Positions 43,587-51,995 of a stretch of 64,000 nucleotides of DNA are shown one piece after another. This DNA is from Alteromonas sp. LOR (GTDB taxonomy: Bacteria; Pseudomonadota; Gammaproteobacteria; Enterobacterales; Alteromonadaceae), in NCBI RefSeq assembly GCF_000753865.1, contig NZ_JQFW01000015.1:677916-741915 (forward strand), read 5' to 3'. Below the pieces are notes generated by a model. The model had not been told where the DNA came from and searched no databases. It saw nothing but the letters and a program-made list of their open reading frames with translations. The position numbers and the translations under genes are program-made. Each line of letters opens with the position of its first letter. Positions within the stretch are counted from its first letter, which is position 1.

Positions 43587-45509
43587 TTATGACGCTTTTC
43601 TCACTCGGAGATACCATTCGCAGAGTAATCTTACTTGCTTTTGCGTATAGCCTTTTTCGGTCATGCGGTTAACAAAGTCGTCATGCTTCTTTTGCTCTTC
43701 AGTGGAGCCTTTTGTGTTAAACGAAATGACGGGCAACAAATCTTCAGTATTTGAAAACATTTTCTTTTCAATTACGGTGCGCAATTTTTCATAGCTGGTC
43801 CACGAAGGATTGTTGCCGTTGTTATTCGCTCTGGCGCGAAGCACAAAGTTTACGATTTCATTTCTAAAATCTTTTGGGTTGCTTATTCCCGCTGGCTTTT
43901 CCGTTTTTTCAAGCTCTGCATTTAGCGCCTCACGGTCGAATAATTGACCAGTTTCGGGGTCTCGATACTCTTGGTCCTGGATCCAAAAGTCAGCATACGT
44001 GACATAACGGTCAAATAAATTTTGACCGTATTCCGAGTAGCTTTCTAAATAGGCCGTTTGTATCTCTTTTCCAATAAATTCTACATAGCGTGGCGTAAGG
44101 TATCCTTTCAAAAATTCGAGGTATCTGTCTGCAACTTCTTGATTAAACTGTTCGCGCTCAATTTGTCGCTCTAAAACGTAGAATAGGTGCACAGGGTTTG
44201 CTGCCACTTCTTGGCTGTCGAAATTAAACACCCTAGATAAAATTTTAAACGCAAAGCGAGTTGAAAGGCCTTCCATGCCCTCATCAACTCCCGCGTAGTC
44301 TCTATACTCTTGATAAGACTTCGCTTTTGGATCTGTGTCTTTTAGGCTTTCTCCGTCATACACCCGCATCTTAGAAAATAAACTTGAGTTTTCAGGCTCT
44401 TTAAGACGGGAGAGAACAATAAATTGAGCCAAACATTCCAATGTGTAGGGGGCACAGGGCGCACCGTGTAACTCACTGGTGTCCAACAGCTTTTTATAAA
44501 TCTTAATTTCTTCACTCACTCGCAGGCAGTAAGGCACTTTGACAATGTACACCCTGTCTAGAAACGCCTCGTTGTTTTTGTTATTGCGAAAGGATTGCCA
44601 TTCAGATTCATTAGAGTGAGCCAGTATCAGACCATCAAACGGCAATGCCGAAAATCCCTCTGTCGGATTGTAATTACCTTCTTGCGTTGCTGTAAGCAGA
44701 GGATGTAACACCTTGATAGGTGCTTTAAACATTTCTACAAATTCCATCAGCCCCTGATTGGCTTTGCATAGAGAGCCGGAATAGCTGTAAGCGTCTGGAT
44801 CATTTTGAGCGTATTGCTCTAAGCGGCGAATATCTACTTTTCCTACTAGCGCAGAAATGTCTTGGTTATTTTCATCACCAGGCTCGGTTTTTGCGATACC
44901 AGTTTGGTCGAGTATTGAAGGATAAACCCGAACAACTTTGAACTGGGTAATATCGCCATTAAATTCATGTAGACGCTTGCGCGCCCATGGCGACATGATG
45001 GTTTTAAGGTAGCGCTTGGGAATACCGTATTCTCGTCTTAAAATGTCACCATCTTCATTTTCATCAAATAGACAGAAAGGGTGATCATTAACTGGCGAGC
45101 CCTTGAGCATATAGATTGGAACATTTTGCATTAACTCTTTCAGTCGTTCGGCCAACGACGATTTACCGCCGCCAACAGGACCTAGCAAATATAAGATTTG
45201 TTTACGCTCTTCTAATCCCTGTGCGGCATGTTTTAAATATGACACGATTTGTTCAATCGCCTCTTCCATACCATAAAATTCTGAAAAAGCTGGATAGCGA
45301 GAAATGACGCGGTTAGAAAAAATGCGACTGAGTAGTGGATCGCTGGCGGTATCAATCCGCTCAGGTTCACCAATGGCTATTAAGAGACGTTCGGCGGCGT
45401 TGGCATATGCCAGAGAATCTTCCTTGCAGATTTCAAGGAATTCTCCAATGGTAAACTCTTCCTGTTTACGCTCCTCATAGCGACTTTGATAGTGCTCAAA
45501 GATACCCAT
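43587..45509 (-). CDS. yeaG: PrkA/YeaG family serine protein kinase
   Basis: A 640-residue AAA-plus-type kinase (E. coli YeaG 644, Bacillus PrkA 631). The N-terminal AAA PrkA domain has the P-loop LLGPVGGGKSSLAERL (about residues 107-122). The C-terminal kinase-like PrkA domain includes VEFIGKEIQTAYLESYSEYGQNLFDRYV. It is reported to act in stationary-phase, nitrogen-starvation and spore-coat stress programmes. The ribosome-binding site AAGGGG supports the start. It is the first gene of the three-gene unit; in E. coli the spoVR homologue is elsewhere, while here all three are adjacent. Confidence 0.96.
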   Translation of the reverse strand: MGIFEHYQSRYEERKQEEFTIGEFLEICKEDSLAYANAAERLLIAIGEPERIDTASDPLLSRIFSNRVISRYPAFSEFYGMEEAIEQIVSYLKHAAQGLEERKQILYLLGPVGGGKSSLAERLKELMQNVPIYMLKGSPVNDHPFCLFDENEDGDILRREYGIPKRYLKTIMSPWARKRLHEFNGDITQFKVVRVYPSILDQTGIAKTEPGDENNQDISALVGKVDIRRLEQYAQNDPDAYSYSGSLCKANQGLMEFVEMFKAPIKVLHPLLTATQEGNYNPTEGFSALPFDGLILAHSNESEWQSFRNNKNNEAFLDRVYIVKVPYCLRVSEEIKIYKKLLDTSELHGAPCAPYTLECLAQFIVLSRLKEPENSSLFSKMRVYDGESLKDTDPKAKSYQEYRDYAGVDEGMEGLSTRFAFKILSRVFNFDSQEVAANPVHLFYVLERQIEREQFNQEVADRYLEFLKGYLTPRYVEFIGKEIQTAYLESYSEYGQNLFDRYVTYADFWIQDQEYRDPETGQLFDREALNAELEKTEKPAGISNPKDFRNEIVNFVLRARANNNGNNPSWTSYEKLRTVIEKKMFSNTEDLLPVISFNTKGSTEEQKKHDDFVNRMTEKGYTQKQVRLLCEWYLRVRKAS

Positions 45510-45616
45510 AAATACCCCTTAGAAAACGGAACCCCGTACTTTCATGTTAGTAGGTATTCTTAAAAAGGTAAGGTTTTGTAGGTTAACTTTTTTAGAGAGT
45601 GTTTGTCGCTGAACAC

Positions 45617-45642
45617 AAAAAAGCCTCGCTAGTGCGAGGCTT
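45617..45642 (-). terminator. Rho-independent terminator of sodB
   Basis: AAGCCTCGC (45621-45629) pairs with GCGAGGCTT (45634-45642) around a 4-base loop. It is followed on the minus strand by six T. It lies about 80 bases past the sodB stop. Confidence 0.9.
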
Positions 45643-45725
45643 TCATATTCAGCTATTTGTAGCGATTTATTTCTATTCAGAGAACGCTCTGTGTAGCGCT
45701 CACCCTGTCTAGAAAGAAAGGTCGC

Positions 45726-46307
45726 TTACGCTAGGTTGCTGTTCGCAAATTCCCAGTTTACCAGTGCCCAGAAGTTTTCTAGGTACTTAGGACGAGCATT
45801 ACGGTAATCGATGTAATACGCGTGTTCCCAAAGGTCAACAGTTAGGATTGGCGTTAGCGAGTCGCCTGAAATAGGTGTTTCAGCATTGCTTGTATTAACA
45901 ATGTCTAGGCTGCCGTCAGCTGTTTTTACTAGCCACGTCCAGCTTGAACCGAAGTTGTTCACTGCTTTGTCATTAAACGCTGCTTGGAAGTCAGCGAATG
46001 AGCCCCATTTTGCATTGATTGCGTCAGCTACTGCACCTGTTGGCTCGCCGCCGCCATTTGGGCTTAGGCAATTCCAGTAGAAAGTATGGTTCCAAACTTG
46101 AGCTGCGTTATTGAATACACCGCCTTCAGAAGCCTTAATGATTTCTTCTAGGCTCTTGCTCGCCATATCAGTACCTTCCACTAGGCCGTTAAGCTTAGTT
46201 ACGTAGGTAGCGTGATGCTTGCCATAGTGGTACTCAAGTGTTTCAGCAGAAATATGCGGTTCTAGTGCATTTTGTTCGTATGGTAATGCTGGTAATTCAA
46301 AAGCCAT
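45726..46307 (-). CDS. sodB: Iron superoxide dismutase
   Basis: Converts superoxide to peroxide and oxygen. The metal ligands are His27, His74, Asp158 and His162 ([22 protein letters not shown]). Gln70 in [12 protein letters not shown] and Trp/Tyr packing mark the Fe type rather than Mn. 193 residues from the ATG at 46307, which has GGAG eight bases ahead; an in-frame start at 46319 is unlikely. There is no signal peptide, so it is cytoplasmic. In other gammaproteobacteria sodB mRNA is a main target of Fur-controlled RyhB; the segment between ribosome-binding site and start here (GGAGACCGACATGG) includes AGACCG, complementary to part of the sRNA candidate at 35897-35979. Confidence 0.97.
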   Translation of the reverse strand: MAFELPALPYEQNALEPHISAETLEYHYGKHHATYVTKLNGLVEGTDMASKSLEEIIKASEGGVFNNAAQVWNHTFYWNCLSPNGGGEPTGAVADAINAKWGSFADFQAAFNDKAVNNFGSSWTWLVKTADGSLDIVNTSNAETPISGDSLTPILTVDLWEHAYYIDYRNARPKYLENFWALVNWEFANSNLA

Positions 46308-46752
46308 GTCGGTCTCCATGATTAGTTTATAGATATAACGCTATTAACCCTCTAAAGCCTGCAAATAGAGGACAACGTGCTAATTTAGCTCACTAATATC
46401 GTTATGTGTATTGTTTCGAAATAAAGGGTTTCGAAATAAAGCATAACGTAGAAGTGGGGATAAAGTCTTATAACTCAATGACAAAATTATGAATTTTTTG
46501 TCTATGCTTGAGAGAAGTAAATAACAATATAATAGATAGCCACGTGACCTTTCAACAGATCACTTTATAACGCGTGTTTTATTGGCGCTGTTAAAGCGAC
46601 TGCCGCGTTACTTTATTCATTAGTAAGCATATTGGCGGTTATGTTAGACACCGGATAACGTCACAATAAGATAATTTGTGTTATTCTGCCCTTGATAAAT
46701 GTAATGAGCATTCCCACTTCCTGAGTATTAACTATTCCGCTGAGAGGATCCA
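46308..46752. other. Divergent regulatory region sodB / grxD
   Basis: A 445-bp AT-rich region without a gene. It holds the promoters of both divergent redox genes and a 14-bp direct repeat (46413-46441). No Fur box is obvious. Confidence 0.5.
46413..46441. repeat. 14-bp direct repeat containing TTTCGAAA
   Basis: GTTTCGAAATAAAG occurs at 46413-46426 and again at 46428-46441, one base apart. Each copy contains the 8-bp palindrome TTTCGAAA, so it may be a tandem operator or simple duplication. Confidence 0.85.
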
Positions 46753-47103
46753 ATGGACAATACTGAAAGCCAATCGACGATTGACAGAATTAAGCAACAA
46801 ATTGAAGAGAACCCAATCCTACTTTATATGAAGGGCTCACCTAAGCTTCCAAGCTGTGGATTTTCTTCACAAGCTTCACAGGCGCTCATGTCATGTGGTG
46901 AGGCCTTTGCTTATGTTGATATTCTGCAGAACCCAGACATCCGTGCAGAGTTGCCTAAGTATGCAAACTGGCCAACGTTTCCACAACTTTGGGTTGATGG
47001 CGAGCTAGTAGGCGGGTGTGACATCATTATTGAAATGTTCCAGCAAAACGAGCTGCAGCCTTTAGTCAAAGAAACGGCTGAAAAACACAAAACTGAAGAG
47101 TAA
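46753..47103 (+). CDS. grxD: Monothiol glutaredoxin Grx4
   Basis: A 116-residue cytoplasmic glutaredoxin with the monothiol active site CGFS (Cys35) in MKGSPKLPSCGFSSQA. The glutathione-binding WPTFPQLWVDGELVGGCDII follows. Grx4 binds a 2Fe-2S cluster between two monomers with glutathione and BolA-type partners and helps iron-sulfur delivery and iron sensing. A strong ribosome-binding site (GAGAGGA) and a clean terminator frame it as a single-gene unit. Confidence 0.97.
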   Translation: MDNTESQSTIDRIKQQIEENPILLYMKGSPKLPSCGFSSQASQALMSCGEAFAYVDILQNPDIRAELPKYANWPTFPQLWVDGELVGGCDIIIEMFQQNELQPLVKETAEKHKTEE

Positions 47104-47127
47104 TTAGAAAATCTTAATTCTCTATTG

Positions 47128-47156
47128 AAAAGCCGGCTTTAAGTCGGCTTTTTTGA
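47128..47156 (+). terminator. Rho-independent terminator after grxD
   Basis: AAAGCCGGCT pairs with AGTCGGCTTT (one G-T pair) over a TTA loop, followed by further T. It lies 25 bases past the grxD stop. Confidence 0.88.
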
Positions 47157-47426
47157 TTAAAACCACCCAAAAACACACCGCTTTCAATTCCGCTAAAACT
47201 ATATAGACAAGCCAGAAAAATAAATCCTCTACGCCTTGAAAAAATATTTTTATTTTATCGAAAAAGGTTTGTTTTTTAACACGTTACCCTCTATAAAAAA
47301 CCTGTGCTGACACAGCAGTCGTCAGTGTTGAAGGTCTAATAAAAAAATACTTTATCGTAATCACTCTGGTTATGGTTTAAGGCGCAAAAGCGCCAAAGCT
47401 GATAAAGAAAACTCCGGGAAAACACC
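47157..47426 (+). other. Leader region of TonB receptor
   Basis: A 270-bp AT-rich stretch before the receptor gene. I find no clear Fur box or sigma-70 consensus. If the adjacent ECF sigma factor drives this gene, its promoter should lie here. Confidence 0.35.
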
Positions 47427-49979
47427 ATGAAAACACACTTGTCTTTATTGACTAAAAACGTACGCAGCGTACTAGCTGCTTCTGCTGCGTTTTCCGTTAT
47501 TGCTGCCGCGCCTGTTTATGCGCAAGAAGCAGATGACGAAAAGAAAGCGGAAGATTACGAACAAATTGCGGTTGTTGGTTCACGTGCAGCACCACGCTCA
47601 ATTGGCGATTCAGCAGTGCCAATTGACATCATATCCAGTGAGGATTTTAAGCAACAGGGTGCCACTGATATGGTATCTATGATGCAAACGGTGGTTCCTT
47701 CATTTAACGTGAACGACCAGCCAATCAACGATGCATCAACATTAGTACGCCCAGCAAACTTACGCGGCATGGCAGCGGACCATACTCTTGTTTTGGTCAA
47801 TGGTAAGCGTCGTCACCGCTCAGCAGTTATTACTTTCCTTGGTGGCGGCCTTTCTGACGGTGCACAAGGTCCAGATATTTCAGTTATTCCAGCATCTGCA
47901 TTAAAGCAGGTAGAAGTACTTCGTGACGGCGCCGCTGCACAGTACGGCTCAGATGCCATCGCAGGTGTTATCAACTTCGTCCTTAACGATGCATCAGAAG
48001 GCGGCACGTTTGAAGCCCGTTACGGCTCGTTTTATGAAGGCGATGGTGACATGATCCAGCTTTCAGGCAACATTGGTCTTCCACTGTCTGATGCGGGCTT
48101 CATCAACCTTTCTGCAGAATATCGTACTGCAGACGATACCTCTCGCAGTGTGCAGCGTGATGACGCAGCAGCACTTGTTGCTGCTGGCAACACCTTTGTC
48201 GCAGACCCTGCACAAATATGGGGTTCGCCTGAAATTAAGCACGACATTAAGCTGTTCGCGAATGCGGGACTAGAGCTATCAGACTCTTCAGAAGCCTACA
48301 TGTTTGGTAACTATGCGGTGCGCGAAGTTGAAGGTGGCTTCTACTACCGTAACCCACACACTCGCGGCGGTGTTTTCGCTAATGACGGCTCGCTTCTTGT
48401 GGGTGACTTAACTGGTGATATGTCGGGCAACTGTCCAACAGACATAGCCCCGGGCGCAAACGTGTTGACGAACGACCGTTATATCAATGAAGTGGCGAAC
48501 AATCCTGATTGCTTTGCGTTCAACGAAATTCTTCCTGGCGGCTTCACACCACGCTTCGGCGGTGAAGTAACTGATATGTCTTTGGTATTCGGTACGAAAG
48601 GCGAATTAGACAACGACGTGACGTATGACGTTAGCGTTAACTTAGGCCAGAACGAAGTTGATTTCAAAATCAGCAACACAATCAACCCGTCGCTTGGTCC
48701 AGATACACCGTTTGAATTCAGCCCAGGTCGTTACACGCAATCTGAACAAACGTTAGATATAGATTTCACTAAACCTTTCGATGTTGGCCTATACGAGCCA
48801 CTTTTCGTTGCAACGGGTTTCCAATACCGTCACGAAAGCTACGAAAGTTTTGCAGGTGATACCGCGTCCTATGAAATAGGTCCATTGGCGTCACAAGGTT
48901 TTGGCATTGGTTCAAATGGTTTCCCTGGCTTAGCAGCTAATAGCCAAGGCCTTGTGTCTCGTCATAACATTGCATTTTATATTGATGCAGAAGCATACAT
49001 CACTGAAAACTTCATGTTGGCAGGTGCGCTTCGTTATGAAGATTTCTCAGACTTCGGTGACACCACAAAAGGTAAAATTGCGTTCCGTTGGCAAGCTCTT
49101 GAGAACATCGCGTTTCGTGGTGCTTACTCAACTGGCTTTAAAGCGCCAACACTTGGACAAAGTAACGTTCGTAACGTAACAACAGCGTTCGGTACTGGCG
49201 GCGAGCTTATCGACCGTGCGACACTTCCACCAACGGATCCAGTATCGCAGCTTAAAGGCGGTGAACAGCTCACTCCTGAAGAATCAGAAAGCATTACTTT
49301 TGGTATTGTTGCACAGTTTGACAGCGGGTTATTTATCACAGCTGATTACTACAATATCGAACTTACAGACCGTTTAAGTACTGCTTCGGGCATTGCGCTT
49401 ACTGATGAAGATATTGCGACCTTGATTTCTCAAGGTATCAATGACGCGTCTAGCTTCTCTGAAATTAGCTTCTTTACCAATGACTTTGATACCACAACGG
49501 AAGGTGTTGACGTAGTGGCAAATTACAGCATGGAAATGCTGGGTGGAGACACTAAGTTCTCACTTGCTTATAACTGGACATCAACAGTAGTTGACCGCGC
49601 GTCTGATAATATTTCAGATTTCCGTATTCGCATGCTAGAAGACAACCTTCCAGCGGTACGTTACAGCGCAACGGCTAACCACACAAACGGTGACTGGCGT
49701 TTCCTTACTCGTCTTAACTATTTTGGCAGCATCTTTGAAGATCACTTAGACTCAGCCCTTCCTATTAATAAGGTGGGTTCTGAATTTACCGTTGATTTAG
49801 AAGTAGCGTATAGCTTTACAGAAGACTTTACGCTTACTGTTGGCGCCAAAAACGCGTTGGATGAATACCCAGACGAAAATACGCAATATGCAGGCATTGC
49901 TGGGTCGTTATACCCAACAACAGCACCTATTGGTATTAATGGTGGATTCTACTACCTACGAGGCATGTACACGTTCTAA
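47427..49979 (+). CDS. TonB-dependent receptor (no STN domain)
   Basis: An 850-residue outer-membrane receptor. The signal peptide ends at PVYAQEAD (about residue 33). A TonB-box-like EQIAVVGSRAAPRS and a plug with NLRGMAADHTLVLVNGKRRHRSAV and AQYGSDAIAGVINFVLND follow, then the barrel ending in GGFYYLRGMYTF. It is a close paralogue of the receptor at 51996 throughout plug and barrel but lacks the N-terminal signalling domain. The pair flank an ECF sigma/anti-sigma gene couple. The ligand is unknown; the HRSAV plug subtype is widespread in Alteromonas-like genomes. Confidence 0.93.
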   Translation: MKTHLSLLTKNVRSVLAASAAFSVIAAAPVYAQEADDEKKAEDYEQIAVVGSRAAPRSIGDSAVPIDIISSEDFKQQGATDMVSMMQTVVPSFNVNDQPINDASTLVRPANLRGMAADHTLVLVNGKRRHRSAVITFLGGGLSDGAQGPDISVIPASALKQVEVLRDGAAAQYGSDAIAGVINFVLNDASEGGTFEARYGSFYEGDGDMIQLSGNIGLPLSDAGFINLSAEYRTADDTSRSVQRDDAAALVAAGNTFVADPAQIWGSPEIKHDIKLFANAGLELSDSSEAYMFGNYAVREVEGGFYYRNPHTRGGVFANDGSLLVGDLTGDMSGNCPTDIAPGANVLTNDRYINEVANNPDCFAFNEILPGGFTPRFGGEVTDMSLVFGTKGELDNDVTYDVSVNLGQNEVDFKISNTINPSLGPDTPFEFSPGRYTQSEQTLDIDFTKPFDVGLYEPLFVATGFQYRHESYESFAGDTASYEIGPLASQGFGIGSNGFPGLAANSQGLVSRHNIAFYIDAEAYITENFMLAGALRYEDFSDFGDTTKGKIAFRWQALENIAFRGAYSTGFKAPTLGQSNVRNVTTAFGTGGELIDRATLPPTDPVSQLKGGEQLTPEESESITFGIVAQFDSGLFITADYYNIELTDRLSTASGIALTDEDIATLISQGINDASSFSEISFFTNDFDTTTEGVDVVANYSMEMLGGDTKFSLAYNWTSTVVDRASDNISDFRIRMLEDNLPAVRYSATANHTNGDWRFLTRLNYFGSIFEDHLDSALPINKVGSEFTVDLEVAYSFTEDFTLTVGAKNALDEYPDENTQYAGIAGSLYPTTAPIGINGGFYYLRGMYTF

Positions 49980-49993
49980 CTTGTACGTCTAAT

Positions 49994-50017
49994 AAAGGGA
50001 GCTTTTGCTCCCTTTTT
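49994..50017 (+). terminator. Rho-independent terminator after the TonB receptor
   Basis: AAAGGGAGC (49994-50002) pairs perfectly with GCTCCCTTT (50007-50015) around TTTT, with further T. It isolates the receptor from the sigma factor operon. Confidence 0.92.
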
Positions 50018-50079
50018 ACTTACCAAAAATCCGTATTTAAAGCGTGAAAAGCCTGACAAACACAGGCATGATTAGGGAC

Positions 50080-50111
50080 TATAGATTTTAGGTGTTATCC
50101 CAAAATCTATA
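50080..50111 (+). promoter_or_regulatory. Inverted repeat upstream of the ECF sigma gene
   Basis: Perfect 10-bp arms TATAGATTTT (50080-50089) and AAAATCTATA (50102-50111) are separated by 12 bases. They lie 48 bases before the sigma factor start, where an operator or promoter is expected. A smaller GCCTG/CAGGC hairpin lies just upstream (50051-50067). Confidence 0.7.
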
Positions 50112-50158
50112 TTTCTTGAACATCTGTAAGCAATTCGAAACACATTCATTAGAGATTT

Positions 50159-50719
50159 ATGACCAGAAAGTCGACAGTAGCTGAAACCTTCTTAAAATAC
50201 CGCAGCAAGTTAATGCGCGCGGTAGGCACTATTGTTGGTACTGATGATATTGAAGATATAGTGCAAGAAGCATTTATTAAGAGCTACGAGGCCGAACTAA
50301 AACAAGAAATACAGTATGAACGGACCTACATGCTTAAAACTGCGCGTAATTTAGCGCTTAACCATGTGTCAAAAGCTGAAAATAAAAACAAACAGCATTT
50401 AGACGATATGGATATGTTGCCTTATGAGTTGATAGGCCACAGCTTAGAAAAAAATGTAGAAAGTAAAGAGCGTTTCATTCACTTTTGCCGAGCCACAGAC
50501 ACGCTGTCTGCGGATGTGAAACGCGTATTTTTATTGAAAAAAGTCTATGGCATGCGACAGAAAGAAATTGCCGAACTCGTGGGGTTGAGTGAAAGCACTG
50601 TGGAAAAGCATGTCGCCAAAGGTCTTTTAATGTGCTCTCGGTATTTGGCCGACCTGTCAAAAGATACTTCGTCACCCCAAGCACCTTTAAGTGCGACTCA
50701 GGACATAAGCAGTAGTTGA
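50159..50719 (+). CDS. ECF RNA polymerase sigma factor (FecI-like)
   Basis: A 186-residue extracytoplasmic-function sigma factor. Region 2 (DDIEDIVQEAFIKSYEAELK, about 33-52) and region 4 with the helix-turn-helix RQKEIAELVGLSESTVEKHVAKGL (about 137-160) are clear. FecI-type factors are released when an outer-membrane receptor binds its ligand and then transcribe receptor genes. The next gene, a FecR anti-sigma, starts two bases after this stop. The C-terminal tail is Ser/Pro-rich. The ligand may be an iron chelate, but nothing here proves iron. Confidence 0.93.
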   Translation: MTRKSTVAETFLKYRSKLMRAVGTIVGTDDIEDIVQEAFIKSYEAELKQEIQYERTYMLKTARNLALNHVSKAENKNKQHLDDMDMLPYELIGHSLEKNVESKERFIHFCRATDTLSADVKRVFLLKKVYGMRQKEIAELVGLSESTVEKHVAKGLLMCSRYLADLSKDTSSPQAPLSATQDISSS

Positions 50720-50720
50720 T

Positions 50721-51788
50721 ATGAATAACATTCGCCAATTTTCGAGTAAAGAAGATATCCAAGAGCATGCCTGCTTATGGGTAAGCCGCTTAGACCGCGG
50801 TTTGAGAGATGAAGAGCTCGTGGAACTTGATAGCTGGCTTAGCGAGAGTAACGCGCATCGTCAGTCTCTTATTGAAGCGGCTAGCCTCTGGGACGATATG
50901 TCTGTGCTCAACGAGTTAAGTGGCTTGTTTCCCGAGTCTCACATGCGGAAAAGTGATGGAAACAGAGCAAAGCGCCAAAACGCTTCTCAACATCGTGGTA
51001 AGTGGAGTATTGCCGCAGCCTTCTTGGTAATGACGTTAGCGATTGGGGCGATTGTTCAGCAAGTGTGGTTAGACAATACACCTGAGTTTGCCGCCATAAG
51101 CGAAAAAGTAGAGACGAGTATCGGTGAGCAAAAAAATATTATTTTGGCTGACGGGTCGGTGCTGCATTTAAATACGAATTCCATCGTAACGGTAGACTTC
51201 TCCCAAAACGCTCGCTCTATTGTATTACTTAAGGGTGAAGCTCACTTTGAAGTGGCCCACGACACATCTCGCCCCTTCTCAGTAACTGCAGGTAACAACA
51301 CGGTTACCGCGGTAGGAACAGCATTTAATATGCAGTACGTTAACGATAACGCCTTCGAATTGGTTGTGACAGACGGTAAGGTGTTAGTTAAAGATCGGTT
51401 CAGAGATTCCACGTCTGCCGAATCTTTGTTTGGTAAGAAGCCTGTTACCGAGGAAGGTCTGCTTATGTTCGCGGGTGAGAAAGCCACGGTGCAAGGCAAA
51501 GTGGAGGCTCGCGAAAGTATGTCGAAAAACGATATCGATGATGATTTAGCTTGGCAGCAGGGCATGATCGTATTTAAAGGCGAGCCTTTAGAAGCGGTAC
51601 TTGCTGAGATAGGACGCTACACGCCGGTGCGGTTTAACATAACAGATGAACGCCTACGTAAACGCCGGGTTGCTGGCTACTTTAAAGTGGGCGATATCGA
51701 CGGCTTACTGGCAGCGCTGAAAAGCAGTTTTAATATCAATTATGAAAAAATAACCGATACTAGTATTCAGTTATCTGTCGCATCTTAG
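50721..51788 (+). CDS. FecR-family anti-sigma sensor
   Basis: A 355-residue single-pass membrane protein. The N-terminal DUF4880-like anti-sigma part (LWVSRLDRGLRDEELVELDSWL) lies in the cytoplasm, and a helix WSIAAAFLVMTLAIGAIV (about residues 94-111) crosses the membrane. The periplasmic FecR domain (ADGSVLHLNTNSIVTV...GEAHFEVAHD...VTAVGTAFNM) follows, then a C-terminal secretin/STN-like domain near residues 285-350. It should hold the sigma factor until the STN domain of the partner receptor signals. It sits between the sigma gene and the STN receptor. Confidence 0.93.
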   Translation: MNNIRQFSSKEDIQEHACLWVSRLDRGLRDEELVELDSWLSESNAHRQSLIEAASLWDDMSVLNELSGLFPESHMRKSDGNRAKRQNASQHRGKWSIAAAFLVMTLAIGAIVQQVWLDNTPEFAAISEKVETSIGEQKNIILADGSVLHLNTNSIVTVDFSQNARSIVLLKGEAHFEVAHDTSRPFSVTAGNNTVTAVGTAFNMQYVNDNAFELVVTDGKVLVKDRFRDSTSAESLFGKKPVTEEGLLMFAGEKATVQGKVEARESMSKNDIDDDLAWQQGMIVFKGEPLEAVLAEIGRYTPVRFNITDERLRKRRVAGYFKVGDIDGLLAALKSSFNINYEKITDTSIQLSVAS

Positions 51789-51995
51789 GCCGTTTTGATA
51801 ATTGCTAGTAAGTAGCCTAGCAACGTGAAAAATAAACAAAAAAGAGCGGAATACGCTAGTGCTATATAAAAATAATTAGCGCGGTGCTATTGGCCTATTG
51901 GCATCCGCTTATTGAATGTGACAATATACGAAAGAATAACAGCACATCGATATTTTACCTTGCAGTACATGCATTTCGCAGACATTACTCATTTT

